Part shown: piece by piece, positions 52,052 to 61,312 of the stretch
Position numbering within the stretch: the stretch's first letter is position 1
How the letters are laid out: every line of letters begins with the position of its first letter
Assembly (NCBI GenBank): GCA_963832245.1
Contig: CAWHTG010000004.1
Location: 1,674,001 to 1,738,000, forward strand
Direction of reading: 5' to 3'
Source: JABDBE01 sp963832245
Lineage (GTDB): Bacteria; Acidobacteriota; Terriglobia; Terriglobales; Acidobacteriaceae
Length of the DNA: 64,000 nt
The notes under the pieces: generated by a model
The model's input: the letters and a program-made list of their open reading frames with translations, nothing else
What the model was told of the DNA's origin: nothing
Database searches by the model: none
Translations under genes and position numbers: made by a program

Positions 52052-54793
52052 CTATCGTCTCCAGTCCTCGATCAAAACAGCTACAAGTGCGCTCCAACCG
52101 GTCTGGTGTGACGCCCCCAGACCGGCACCGTTATCCCCGTGATAGAACTCATAAAACAGTATTAGGTCTTTCCAGTAGGGGTCTTCCTGGAATATTCGGG
52201 TCCCGCCGTAGACGGGCCGCTGTCCCTGCTCATTGCGCGTGAAGATGCGAATCATACGGTTGGCGATCTCGGCCCCAATTTCCCAGAGATTTCTGCCACC
52301 GTTGGATTCCCCGGGAAGGCTGACTTTGAAGTCGTCGCCATAGCCTGCGCCGAGCGTTCGCAACGAGTCGATGATGAGAAAGGTTGTAGGGAACCAGATG
52401 GGGCCGCGCCAGTTGGAATTGCCCCCTTTAATCTTGTTGTTGGACTCGGCGGGATCGTAGCGCACCTCGCTACGTCCGAAGACGAAGGGATTTTGCTGGT
52501 GGTATTTCGACATGCTCCGGATTCCGTAGTCGGAGAGGAATTCATGCGGGCTGAGTAGCCGCTCCAGCATACGGCGCAATTGTCGTTCATCCACAATAGT
52601 GAGTTCGTATTGCCTCTTTTGTTCGAGGTAGTGGCAGCAACTTTTGGTGAGCTCCCGCCGATTCTTGACGAACCATAGAAAGTTGTCCCTAAACTCTTTG
52701 AAGGGTTCAATATCGTCAAGCTTAAGTGTTTCGACGGCGTAAAGCGGGATGATGCCGACCAGGGAGCGCACGCGGAATTTCTCAAAGTTCCCGTCCGGGA
52801 AACGGAGCACATCATAGAAGAAGCCGTCATCTTCGTCCCAGAGGGAGTATTTCCGGCCGCCCATATTCTTCATGGCGGCTCCAATGTAGATGTAGTGCTC
52901 GAAGAATTTTAGGGCGAGGCTCTCGTACGCTTTGTTCTCTTTGGCCAATTCCAAAGCGATGCGCATCAAGTTAAGGCAGAACATGCCCATCCAACCGGTG
53001 GCATCCGATTGCTCCAACACCGCGCCGCCGGGGAGCTTATCGCTGCGGTCTATGACGGTGATGTTGTCGAGGCCGAGGAAACCGCCCTCGAAAACGTTGT
53101 TTCCGGCGCTGTCAACCTTATTAACCCACCAAGCGAAGTTAATCAGTAGCTTGTGGAAGCACTTTTCCAGGAAGTCCCGGTCCGCTACTCCGTTCCGTGA
53201 CTTATCCATGCTGTACACGCGCCATACAGCCCAGGCATGCACCGGCGGATTCAGGTCGGAGAACTCCCATTCATAGGCGGGGATCTGACCGCTGGGATGC
53301 TGGAACTGTTCGAACAGCATGAGAAAGAGCTGTTCCTTGGCAAACTCCGGATCGATTAACGCAAAAGCCACCGTGTGGAAGGCGAGATCCCAAGCCGCAA
53401 ACCACGGGTACTCCCATTTGTCGGGCATTGATAGGATGCGCATGGAGTTCAGGTGCCGCCAGTGCATGTTTCGAATTCGTTGTCGTGAGGCCGGCGGCGG
53501 AAACTTGGGGTTGTCACCTTCCAGCCATCCATTCACGTCGAACAGATAGATTTGTTTCGTCCACAGCAAACCTGCAACCGCTTGCCGCTGAACGCGCTTT
53601 TCGTCCTCTGTGGCCTTGGGTGGCTGAATGGTGGCATAAAATTCATCGGCTTCCGCACGGCGCTGCGCGATGATCTGATCAACCTCGCGCAACGGGGCAC
53701 TCAGGGGCTCAGGCGTGAGCCGTAGCCGCACGACGACCGAGCCACCGGCGGGAACGACGTACTCGTAATCGAGACAGGACTTGGTCCCCGTCCGGTCAGG
53801 ATTGACGGCCTCCTGTTCACCGTTGACGATTGCGTGATGGAATGCGTCCTTGCAGTAGCGGCTCGGGTTCGGGACTCCGTAGAGCCGCTGCGCGTTCGTT
53901 TCGTTGTCCGTGAAGAGCGGCCGCCCGCCGGATTGCGCGTAAAGGTACCGTTTGCCAACTCGGTAGTCGAACTGCAGGTTCTTAGGAGGTTCCGCGCCAG
54001 CATCATCCGCGATCAGGCACACAGTTCCTTCGGTCGCAGGTGCTGTATGGATCGCGGGCGCCGGGCCAGGAGGATCAGTCCACGCCCACGTGTTCCGGAA
54101 CCAGAGATGCGGAATAATGTGCAGCGGAGCAGGTTCCGGTCCCCGGTTCATTGCTTCTATGCGGATGCAGAGATCCTCACTGGACGCTTTGCCATATTCG
54201 ACAAAGACGTCAAAATAGCGGTTGTCATCGAAGATGCCGGTGTCCAGAAGTTCGAACTCGAAGCCGTGGCCGCCGCGCTTTCGGTTCTCCTGCAGGAGCC
54301 ATTCGTAGGGATACCTGGCTTGCGGGTACTTGTACAGATACTTCATGTAGGAATGCGTCGGAGTGCTGTCAAGGTAGAAGTAATACTCCTTTACATCCTC
54401 TCCGTGATTGCCTTCGCCGGGCGTCACGCCAAAGGCCCGCTCTTTCAGAATCGGATCCTTACCGTTCCAGAGGGCCGGGCTGAACACCAGCAATTGATAG
54501 CGGTCGCAGATCGCGGCCAAGCCATCTTCTCCCCAACGGTAAGCCTTGCACCGAGCTATGTCGTGGGAAAGGAAATCCCATGCTGATCCGTTCGGGCTGT
54601 AGTCCTCCCGAACCGTTCCCCATGAACGTTCGCTAACGTACGGGCCCCAGCGACGCCACAGGAGTGGTTTTCCTTGCGTTTCTAGGAGCCGGCGTCCTTC
54701 CGCGGTATTCCATGAGGCTGCGCGAAATCTGTCGATGTCGTGCTCCGCTGGACGTTTCAGTCCCGGGGAAACTTGAACATTGGCTGGATTCAT
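52052..54793 (-). CDS. GH63-type glucosidase (MGH1-like)
   Basis: A 913-residue, apparently cytoplasmic enzyme without signal peptide. The N-terminal beta-sandwich has RRWGPYVSERSWGTVREDYS. The catalytic (alpha/alpha)6 barrel shows EYPWFAAWDLAFHTVAFALI, then EFSDLNPPVHAWAVWRVYSM and NSNWRGPIWFPTTFLIIDSL, as in bacterial GH63/MGH1 glucosidases acting on alpha-glucosides such as trehalose- or mannosylglycerate-like compounds. Which substrate is unknown. First gene of the apparent operon with the cyclase and the broken phosphodiesterase. The ATG follows GGGAGGAC by six bases. Confidence 0.87.
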   Translation of the reverse strand: MNPANVQVSPGLKRPAEHDIDRFRAASWNTAEGRRLLETQGKPLLWRRWGPYVSERSWGTVREDYSPNGSAWDFLSHDIARCKAYRWGEDGLAAICDRYQLLVFSPALWNGKDPILKERAFGVTPGEGNHGEDVKEYYFYLDSTPTHSYMKYLYKYPQARYPYEWLLQENRKRGGHGFEFELLDTGIFDDNRYFDVFVEYGKASSEDLCIRIEAMNRGPEPAPLHIIPHLWFRNTWAWTDPPGPAPAIHTAPATEGTVCLIADDAGAEPPKNLQFDYRVGKRYLYAQSGGRPLFTDNETNAQRLYGVPNPSRYCKDAFHHAIVNGEQEAVNPDRTGTKSCLDYEYVVPAGGSVVVRLRLTPEPLSAPLREVDQIIAQRRAEADEFYATIQPPKATEDEKRVQRQAVAGLLWTKQIYLFDVNGWLEGDNPKFPPPASRQRIRNMHWRHLNSMRILSMPDKWEYPWFAAWDLAFHTVAFALIDPEFAKEQLFLMLFEQFQHPSGQIPAYEWEFSDLNPPVHAWAVWRVYSMDKSRNGVADRDFLEKCFHKLLINFAWWVNKVDSAGNNVFEGGFLGLDNITVIDRSDKLPGGAVLEQSDATGWMGMFCLNLMRIALELAKENKAYESLALKFFEHYIYIGAAMKNMGGRKYSLWDEDDGFFYDVLRFPDGNFEKFRVRSLVGIIPLYAVETLKLDDIEPFKEFRDNFLWFVKNRRELTKSCCHYLEQKRQYELTIVDERQLRRMLERLLSPHEFLSDYGIRSMSKYHQQNPFVFGRSEVRYDPAESNNKIKGGNSNWRGPIWFPTTFLIIDSLRTLGAGYGDDFKVSLPGESNGGRNLWEIGAEIANRMIRIFTRNEQGQRPVYGGTRIFQEDPYWKDLILFYEFYHGDNGAGLGASHQTGWSALVAVLIEDWRR

Positions 54794-55645
54794 ATCGTCC
54801 TCCCTCCCGGTCGATGGGAATGGGTAAGAAAGTTGGTTGACTCTATCGGAGGTTTGCTTTGTTGATCGAGCTTTCGAGGAAAGGATCGGCGATCCTCAGG
54901 CAGAAATCTTACCTCTTTGGTGGTTGAAAGTATACGCATTTGGTCTCGCCACTGATGGACGCCGCTCGTGTAAAGTGCCGTCGTCGCGCGTTACCTTGCG
55001 GCCTATCCATCGACTTCGACCACGCTCATTGATGTAAAAAAGGCGGTGAGTCGATCAACCGGTGATACGCTGAAGCATTCTGTAAGCTAATGTAGAAACG
55101 CCCTGCCTCTCGGGAAACTAGCAAAACTCCCAGTCCGCACAAAATCAGCTTGTCCTCACTGAATTGCTTCTGAGTGACCTGACTGTGGGCTGGTCGTGTA
55201 AGCTTCAATCTCGCTACGGGAAGGGTCGAGCCTGAATCTGGGCGAGCTGGTTCTGACTCTCAGCGTTTACTTTTAGGAAATTTCGAAAGTTACAAGGACT
55301 GTACGGTGGTATCTGAGTCGGGCCATTACCTCTGACCATGCTGGGACTTTTCCTAGTAGCCCGAATACCTTCGCCCAGTGAAGATGGACGCGATCCTCGA
55401 TGCACTTTGGCGAAGCCCGCCGTTGTGCTCAGTACGGCCGGTTACCGCGTTGGTCAACGTAATGCGATTGCAGTATTAAGGAGAGCAAGAAGAGAACTGA
55501 TATGAACTCCGTTTTCACCGCCCTTTCCTGGTGCGGCCTGCAACCCTGGCAGAGGCCCACCCTTTTCTGATTCACGCGACTGAGGTGGCGCCAAGGCGCA
55601 AGCATCGAAGCAGCGAACGAAGTCTCAAATCGGAGGAGTGCAGTC
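54794..55645. other. Long intergenic region, nothing recognised
   Basis: Both strands were read in all frames without finding a coherent protein, tRNA or strong hairpin. It contains the promoters of the divergently transcribed glucosidase and OmpA genes. Confidence 0.5.
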
Positions 55646-57151
55646 ATGAAGCCACACGCTAGATGGGTCTTGGCGTTTGCAGTGTTCCTATCTTGTTCTC
55701 TCGGATTCTCGCTAGGCAGCGTGGTACCTCAAGCAGATCAAACTGCTAAGGGCGATCAGGGGGTATCTGCATCCGACGTAATTACCAAATCAGTCACCGC
55801 TGTCGGCTACGAAGTTGGCGGTGGCAGCACGAAAGTGGATCTGAAGGGCACCGACTTAATGCCCGATGCGAGCGGTCAGGCAAAAGTCGAGATCAAGTCG
55901 AAGGCGGGAAGGAGCAACGTCGAAGTTGAAGTGAAAGGCCTGAAGCCACCGTCGTCGCTTGGCACAGAACTTCTCACGTACGTGCTTTGGGTGGTGACGC
56001 CCGAGGGACGTACCGGCAATACCGGCGAGCTTCTCGTCAACAAGAATGGCAACGGCAAGCTGAGTGCTACTACGCCGGCACAGACCTTTTCATTGATTGT
56101 GACTGCGGAACCCTATTTCGCCGTCCGCGTACCTAGCGAAACGGTGGTCCTACAGAGCCAGCCACGGAAAGACACCAAGGGGAAGATTTTCCCCATCAGC
56201 GAGTACAAACTGATGAAGCGTAGCCAGTACGAGAAGATGGGAAACCCTTTGGCGCTCACGCTCGATCCGAATGTTCCACTGGAGATGTATGAAGCACGCA
56301 ACGCGGTGGAAATCGCCAAGGCGCGTGGGGCCGACAAATACGCACCGGAGATCTTTTCTAAAGCGGAAAGCAGCCTGCAGATGGCCGAGAACTCCCTGGC
56401 CAGCAAGGCTGACAAGAATGCAATCATCTCGACGGCTCGGCAAACCGCCCAATTTGCGGAAGACGCGCGAGCTCTAGCGACGCAACGCCAGGAGCAAGAG
56501 CGCATCGCGAAGGAGCGGCAGGAAGCCGCTGCGACAGCCCAGGCTGAAGCTGAAGCGAAGGCCGCAGCCGAAGCCGCTGATGCCAAACGTAAAGCGGATG
56601 CTGACGCCGCTGAAGCCAAGCGTAAGGCGGATGCCGAAATCGCTGCCCGCGAAGAGGCTACGCGGGCTGCACAGGCCCAGACCCAGGCTGCTGAGCGGGA
56701 GAAACAGCAGCTTCGCGCCCGCCTGCTTGACCAGTTCAATCGTGTCTTGCCTACGACCGACACACCTCGCGGTCTGGTCGTCAATATGGGCGACGTCTTG
56801 TTCGACACCGGCAAATCTGACCTTCGACCTCCAGCACGTGAGGCTCTAGCCAGGCTTTCCGGCATCGTACTCAACTACCCTTCTCTCCGCCTGGCTATTG
56901 AAGGCCACACGGACAGCACTGGTAGCGCCGAATTCAACCAGACTCTCTCAGAGAAGCGCGCCGACGCAGTGCGCGACTACCTGGTCACGCAGGGACTAGA
57001 CACCGACAAGTTGTCGGCGCAAGGCTTCGGCATAGACAACCCCGTGGCAGACAACAGCACGTCGGCAGGTCGGCAGAAGAACCGTCGGGTCGAAATCGTC
57101 GTTTCCGGAGAAGTGATAGGAACACAGATCGGCAGCAAGACCCAGCCATAA
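55646..57151 (+). CDS. OmpA-family protein with coiled-coil stalk
   Basis: A 501-residue exported protein: signal peptide (about 1-25), a beta-rich N-terminal domain (about 45-180), a DUF4398-like helix (KYAPEIFSKAESSLQMAENS), an Ala/Lys/Glu coiled coil (about 280-370) and a C-terminal OmpA domain (about 380-490; MGDVLFDTGKSDLRPPAREA, IEGHTDSTGSAEFNQTLSEK and NRRVEIVVSG). Asp and Arg of the peptidoglycan pocket are visible. GGAGGAG upstream of ATG. Likely bridges outer membrane and murein. Confidence 0.87.
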   Translation: MKPHARWVLAFAVFLSCSLGFSLGSVVPQADQTAKGDQGVSASDVITKSVTAVGYEVGGGSTKVDLKGTDLMPDASGQAKVEIKSKAGRSNVEVEVKGLKPPSSLGTELLTYVLWVVTPEGRTGNTGELLVNKNGNGKLSATTPAQTFSLIVTAEPYFAVRVPSETVVLQSQPRKDTKGKIFPISEYKLMKRSQYEKMGNPLALTLDPNVPLEMYEARNAVEIAKARGADKYAPEIFSKAESSLQMAENSLASKADKNAIISTARQTAQFAEDARALATQRQEQERIAKERQEAAATAQAEAEAKAAAEAADAKRKADADAAEAKRKADAEIAAREEATRAAQAQTQAAEREKQQLRARLLDQFNRVLPTTDTPRGLVVNMGDVLFDTGKSDLRPPAREALARLSGIVLNYPSLRLAIEGHTDSTGSAEFNQTLSEKRADAVRDYLVTQGLDTDKLSAQGFGIDNPVADNSTSAGRQKNRRVEIVVSGEVIGTQIGSKTQP

Positions 57152-57316
57152 TCTCAACCAGGTCAGGAGCGGCTGGAGCTTGGTTTTCCATTGCGCCGTA
57201 AATCGGTGCTGCGGAGCAATGGGAGGGGTTTGGCCGGTGCACAGTATTACCGATCCAATAGTTGCTTTAGCCGCCGACACGCAAACTCTGGCGACACGAT
57301 CCAGACTGGGGATTAC

Positions 57317-58528
57317 GTGAAGAAGAAGCACAGATCAAATAAGACATTTCGGGCTCACACCCCAGTGCGGGCGCGCTCTCTGACTTCGATTCTCGTTCTT
57401 GCAGTCCTTTCTCTTGCGATAGCAGGGTTTGTAATTTGGAGGCTGGTGCAAGGCACCACGTCCCAGGCGGACGCAGTTGACATCGATCGCTCAGCTATGG
57501 CACTGAGTTTCACGCCGACTGTCGAGAATAAGAATCCGCCACCGCAAGAATCGCCGGACGGCATGATTTGGATTCCCGGTGGCGAATTCTCCATGGGGGC
57601 ACAGGATCCGCCTGTTATGAACCCCGTCGGAATGAACGCTACGAAGAATTCGCGACCGATTCATCGGGTCTATGTCGATGGCTTCTGGATGGAGCAAACC
57701 GACGTCACTAATAAGCATTTCGCGAAATTTGTTCGAGCCACAGGTTATGTCACTGTGGCGGAGCGAAGACCGCGTGCGGAGGATTTTCCCACAGCCCCGC
57801 CGGAGAACCTGGTTGCCGGCTCCATTGTTTTTACGCCTCCCAAGCATCCGGTTCCGCTGAACGATTATTTCCAGTGGTGGACTTTCATAAAAGGCGCAGA
57901 TTGGCGGCATCCTCTTGGCCCACAGAGTGACCTGAGAGGCAAAGAAAACTATCCGGTTGTACATGTCGCTTACGAGGATGCTCTGGCTTACGCCAAATGG
58001 GCCGGCAAGCGCCTGCCCACCGAGGCCGAGTGGGAATTTGCTGCACGCGGCGGTCAAGCAGGCAAGATTTTTGTCTGGGGAGATGAGTTCCGGCCTAAGG
58101 GAAGGTGGATGGCCAATACCTTTCAAGGGCACTTTCCAGACTCCGACGACGGCGACGATGGCTACGTGGGAATCGCGCCGGTCGCGCAATTCCCCGCGAA
58201 TCCATATGGACTGTATGACATGGCGGGGAATGTTTGGCAGTGGACAAGCGACTGGTACCGTCCAGATTACTATCAGCAATTGGCTAGCGCCGGCGGCGTC
58301 GCGCGAAACCCCCAAGGGCCGGAATCATCGTACGATCCATCCGAACCGGGACAACCGAAGAAGGTTCAGCGCGGTGGGTCCTTTCTGTGTACCGATCAGT
58401 ATTGCTCGCGTTATATCGTCGGAACGCGCGGCAAAGGCGAAGTCAGCACTGGCACCAATCATCTCGGTTTCCGCTGCGTACGCGATGCTCGCGGACGAGG
58501 CGGAAACAGGCTACCCGCAACTCAGTAA
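57317..58528 (+). CDS. Formylglycine-generating enzyme (sulfatase maturation), membrane anchored
   Basis: 403 residues from GTG 57317. An N-terminal membrane segment (about 22-45, ILVLAVLSLAIAGFVIWRLV) is followed by the FGE/SUMF1 domain (IWIPGGEFSMGAQDPP, RLPTEAEWEFAARGG, YDMAGNVWQWTSDWYRPDYY). The two catalytic Cys of aerobic FGE are in GGSFLCTDQYCSRY (about 358 and 363). The enzyme converts Cys to formylglycine in sulfatases. The sulfatase gene begins 27 bp downstream and carries the CTPSR target, so it is the likely substrate. A membrane anchor suggests the modification occurs at or across the membrane. Confidence 0.88.
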   Translation: MKKKHRSNKTFRAHTPVRARSLTSILVLAVLSLAIAGFVIWRLVQGTTSQADAVDIDRSAMALSFTPTVENKNPPPQESPDGMIWIPGGEFSMGAQDPPVMNPVGMNATKNSRPIHRVYVDGFWMEQTDVTNKHFAKFVRATGYVTVAERRPRAEDFPTAPPENLVAGSIVFTPPKHPVPLNDYFQWWTFIKGADWRHPLGPQSDLRGKENYPVVHVAYEDALAYAKWAGKRLPTEAEWEFAARGGQAGKIFVWGDEFRPKGRWMANTFQGHFPDSDDGDDGYVGIAPVAQFPANPYGLYDMAGNVWQWTSDWYRPDYYQQLASAGGVARNPQGPESSYDPSEPGQPKKVQRGGSFLCTDQYCSRYIVGTRGKGEVSTGTNHLGFRCVRDARGRGGNRLPATQ

Positions 58529-58555
58529 TTGAAGAATTTAGAGAGGAAATCCTAG

Positions 58556-60010
58556 ATGAAACTAGACAAGAAACTACTCGCCCTCGGTGGTGCCTTGCTC
58601 GGCGCAACCATGCTTGCCGCCCCGCCGGCAGCGGCGCAACAGAAACCCAACGTCGTGTTCATCCTGGTGGACAACGTCGGATGGGGTGCCTTTGGCGTAT
58701 ACGGCGGAACGACACCCACTCCGCGTATCGACAAGTTGGCGAGCGAGGGTATTCGCTTCAACAACTACAACGTCGAGTCCCAGTGCACGCCGTCGCGCTC
58801 AGCCATAATGACTGGGCGGTATTCAGTTCGCTCGGGGACCTTCACAGTCCCTTTCCCCGGACAGGGGCTAGCGGGGATGGCACCCTGGGAATACACCATC
58901 GCCGAACTCCTCTCGGACTCCGGATATGCCACCGCGATGTACGGCAAGTGGCACCTGGGCAACACGCAAGGCCGAATGCCGAGCGATCAGGGCTTCGACG
59001 AGTGGTGGGGCGTCAAGGACTCCTGGGACGAAGCGGGCTATACCGCATGGCCGTTGTTCAAGGAGAGCGGACTGCCGGTTCCCATGCTGTGGGAAGGAAA
59101 AAAGGGCGAGCCATCCAAGCCGGTGATGCCGCTTGACCTGAACGTGCGACCAATCGTAGATGAGAAATTCCTCATCCCGAAGACTGTCGATTACATCAAG
59201 CGCAACGCAGCTGCGAAAAAACCGTTCTTTGTTTACCTGTGTTACTCCGAGGTGCATCCGCCCGCCATCGCAAATCCGAATTTCGCCGGTAAGTCCACCC
59301 AGAGAGGTGGGTTGTTTGCCGACCTCGTCGGCGAAATGGACTATCGAGTGGGTCAAATCCTGGATGCCATCAAGGAAGCGGGTGTCGAGGACAACACCAT
59401 CGTCGTGTTGAGCAGCGACAACGGGAGCGGCGGGGCTATTCCACAAATCGGGGGGAGTACCAATGGGCCATGGCGCGGTGACTTCACGAACACTCCATTC
59501 GAAGGGAGTATGCGTGTGCCTGCGATGATCCGCTGGCCGGGCAAGGTCCCTGCCGGCGTGGTCACCAACGAAATGCTTGCCGCAGTCGATTGGCTGCCGA
59601 CTCTGGCCGGAATGGTGGGTGCGTCGAACCTGGTGCCCAAAGATCGGCCCATTGACGGTGTAGACGCCTCCGCTTTCATGCTGGGCAAAAGCGATACGAC
59701 TGACCGCGACAGCTACATGTTCTTCGGCATCGACGGCGAGCTTATGTCGATTAAGTGGAAGATCTACAAAACGGTCTTCCGCTACACCGAGGCCCCTGTT
59801 TCCATCGAGAAGCCCTACATCAAGCCGCAATTTCCGATGGTCTACGACCTGAGCAGCGATCCGCACGAAGACAACAATCTTATCTACACCGATCTGACTG
59901 TCGGTTGGGTAATGGCTCCGGATTTCAAGATCATCGGAGAGTATGCACGCAGCTTAAAGGAATACCCCAACATTAAGGTCGGTGAGGACTTCAAGGGCTA
60001 TAAGAAATGA
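58556..60010 (+). CDS. Arylsulfatase
   Basis: A 484-residue exported sulfatase. Signal peptide about 1-28 (ending PPAAAQQ). Metal ligands lie in FILVDNVGWG (Asp39 with Asn40 in place of the more common second Asp) and in VLSSDNGSGG; the nucleophile motif CTPSRSAIMTGR starts at Cys77, which must be turned into formylglycine; KWHLG is also seen. It hydrolyses sulfate esters, probably outside the cytoplasm. The FGE gene immediately upstream would mature it. RBS AGAGAGGAAATCC overlaps the spacer. Confidence 0.92.
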   Translation: MKLDKKLLALGGALLGATMLAAPPAAAQQKPNVVFILVDNVGWGAFGVYGGTTPTPRIDKLASEGIRFNNYNVESQCTPSRSAIMTGRYSVRSGTFTVPFPGQGLAGMAPWEYTIAELLSDSGYATAMYGKWHLGNTQGRMPSDQGFDEWWGVKDSWDEAGYTAWPLFKESGLPVPMLWEGKKGEPSKPVMPLDLNVRPIVDEKFLIPKTVDYIKRNAAAKKPFFVYLCYSEVHPPAIANPNFAGKSTQRGGLFADLVGEMDYRVGQILDAIKEAGVEDNTIVVLSSDNGSGGAIPQIGGSTNGPWRGDFTNTPFEGSMRVPAMIRWPGKVPAGVVTNEMLAAVDWLPTLAGMVGASNLVPKDRPIDGVDASAFMLGKSDTTDRDSYMFFGIDGELMSIKWKIYKTVFRYTEAPVSIEKPYIKPQFPMVYDLSSDPHEDNNLIYTDLTVGWVMAPDFKIIGEYARSLKEYPNIKVGEDFKGYKK

Positions 60011-60099
60011 ACTACGAAATCGGCGTACGCCAAACTCACCCGCTTTACCGGAGCTCACGATTGACGGCGTGGATCAGACGGCGGTTCGACTTGGGCTCT

Positions 60100-60127
60100 T
60101 GGCGGAGTGCGAGTTTGCGCTCCGCCA
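60100..60127. terminator. Dispersed hairpin, probable terminator of the sulfatase operon
   Basis: TGGCGGAGTGC and GCGCTCCGCCA pair over 11 bp with one G-T wobble; TGTTTCTCC follows. Stem sequence matches the ParB terminator (38706-38733). It lies 90 bp after the sulfatase stop. Confidence 0.6.
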
Positions 60128-60185
60128 TGTTTCTCCGAATGACAGGTAGAAGCTCAGCAGCCAAACAGTAGAAAGAGAGGAATCA

Positions 60186-61193
60186 ATGAAAATCAAAAAC
60201 ACAATCTTAATTTCTGCATGCTTGGTCCTGGTGTGCGCCTTGCCCTCGCTGGCACAACAAAAAGGACAATGGGTCCCGGGACAGTTCGGTCTCAATCCCG
60301 GCGTGATTCCCGATCCCGGAATCACCTATGCCAACTTGGCGGTGAATTATTCTGCCAGCCAGTTGAATGACTCCAATGGCAACCGCATTCTTCAGAATGT
60401 TACTGGCACTTATTCATTCTGGGTAGATGAAAACGTTATCTACTACGTTCCGAACCATAAGTTCCTAGGCGGGTATTTTATGCCCTATATCTCCATAAAC
60501 TACGCGACCGGTGAGGTGGTCGCTGCCCTGAACGGTACCAGTCTGGGCACAAGTGCGGGCGGATCAGGTTTTGCCGACACCTACGTCCAGCCATTGAATA
60601 TGGGCTGGCACTTCGGGAAGCGGGTTGACTTCAATGCCGGATACTCCTTTACAGCCCCAACTGGCCGATACACTGCGGGAGCTAGCAACAATGTGGGTTC
60701 CGGTTATTGGGGGAACAATATCACCTCGGGGACCACGCTCTACATCACCAAGAACCAAGGGACCACGGCAAACTTTTACACCAACTGGGAAATCCATGGG
60801 CAAAAAACGGTCGCCAGTGTACCGGGTCAAACCAGCAAAATAACGCCCGGCCAGGCCTTCACCGATGAATGGGGAATTGGGCAGGTTCTTCCGTTGAAGA
60901 AAGATATGAGCAAGCTGGCCCAACTCGGATTGGTTGCGTATGACCAATGGCAGGTTACCGGTAACGGCGGCAACTATTTGGTAGCGGGGATTCCCGTCTC
61001 CGCCAGCAGGGTTCCATACTATTCCGTTCACGGAATTGGTTTTCAGACCAACTTCATTATGCCCGCGAAGCATGTGACTCTCTTCTTTAAGTACTACGAC
61101 GAGTATTCGGCTAAGGCTCGCGTGCAGGGGCGCACAATCGTATTCGGCGGTTCGTGGACCCTGCGGATTCCGAAAGCGGCGCCCCAGCAGTAA
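60186..61193 (+). CDS. MetA-type outer-membrane transporter-like protein
   Basis: A 335-residue protein with signal peptide MKIKNTILISACLVLVCALP. The mature part fits the Phenol_MetA_deg (PF13557) barrel family: ITYANLAVNYSASQLNDSNG, then GSGFADTYVQPLNMGWHFGK and TAPTGRYTAGASNNVGSGYW, ending in FKYYDEYSAKARVQGRTIVF. Members are thought to carry hydrophobic compounds across the outer membrane. It may take up sulfated aromatics for the sulfatase; that is inference. Confidence 0.82.
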   Translation: MKIKNTILISACLVLVCALPSLAQQKGQWVPGQFGLNPGVIPDPGITYANLAVNYSASQLNDSNGNRILQNVTGTYSFWVDENVIYYVPNHKFLGGYFMPYISINYATGEVVAALNGTSLGTSAGGSGFADTYVQPLNMGWHFGKRVDFNAGYSFTAPTGRYTAGASNNVGSGYWGNNITSGTTLYITKNQGTTANFYTNWEIHGQKTVASVPGQTSKITPGQAFTDEWGIGQVLPLKKDMSKLAQLGLVAYDQWQVTGNGGNYLVAGIPVSASRVPYYSVHGIGFQTNFIMPAKHVTLFFKYYDEYSAKARVQGRTIVFGGSWTLRIPKAAPQQ

Positions 61194-61312
61194 GTTGAGC
61201 GTGTGCCTAAGAGCGCGATGTCAATCGAGGAGTTCCACGACGGAGATGAAGGCAAAGCGAGTAACATTCCCGTCGCCCACGGTCAATCGGCGAACTCCTT
61301 TGGCCCTTCAAC

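Noticed and set aside
53834..54586. 250-residue plus-strand frame opposite the glucosidase
   Set aside because: Antisense shadow of the glucosidase.
54794..55645. Possible tRNA or small RNA in the long empty gap
   Set aside because: No T-loop consensus or strong hairpin was found by eye; a covariance-model scan would be needed.
58387..59136. 249-residue frame overlapping FGE and sulfatase
   Set aside because: Out-of-frame shadow across two well-supported genes.
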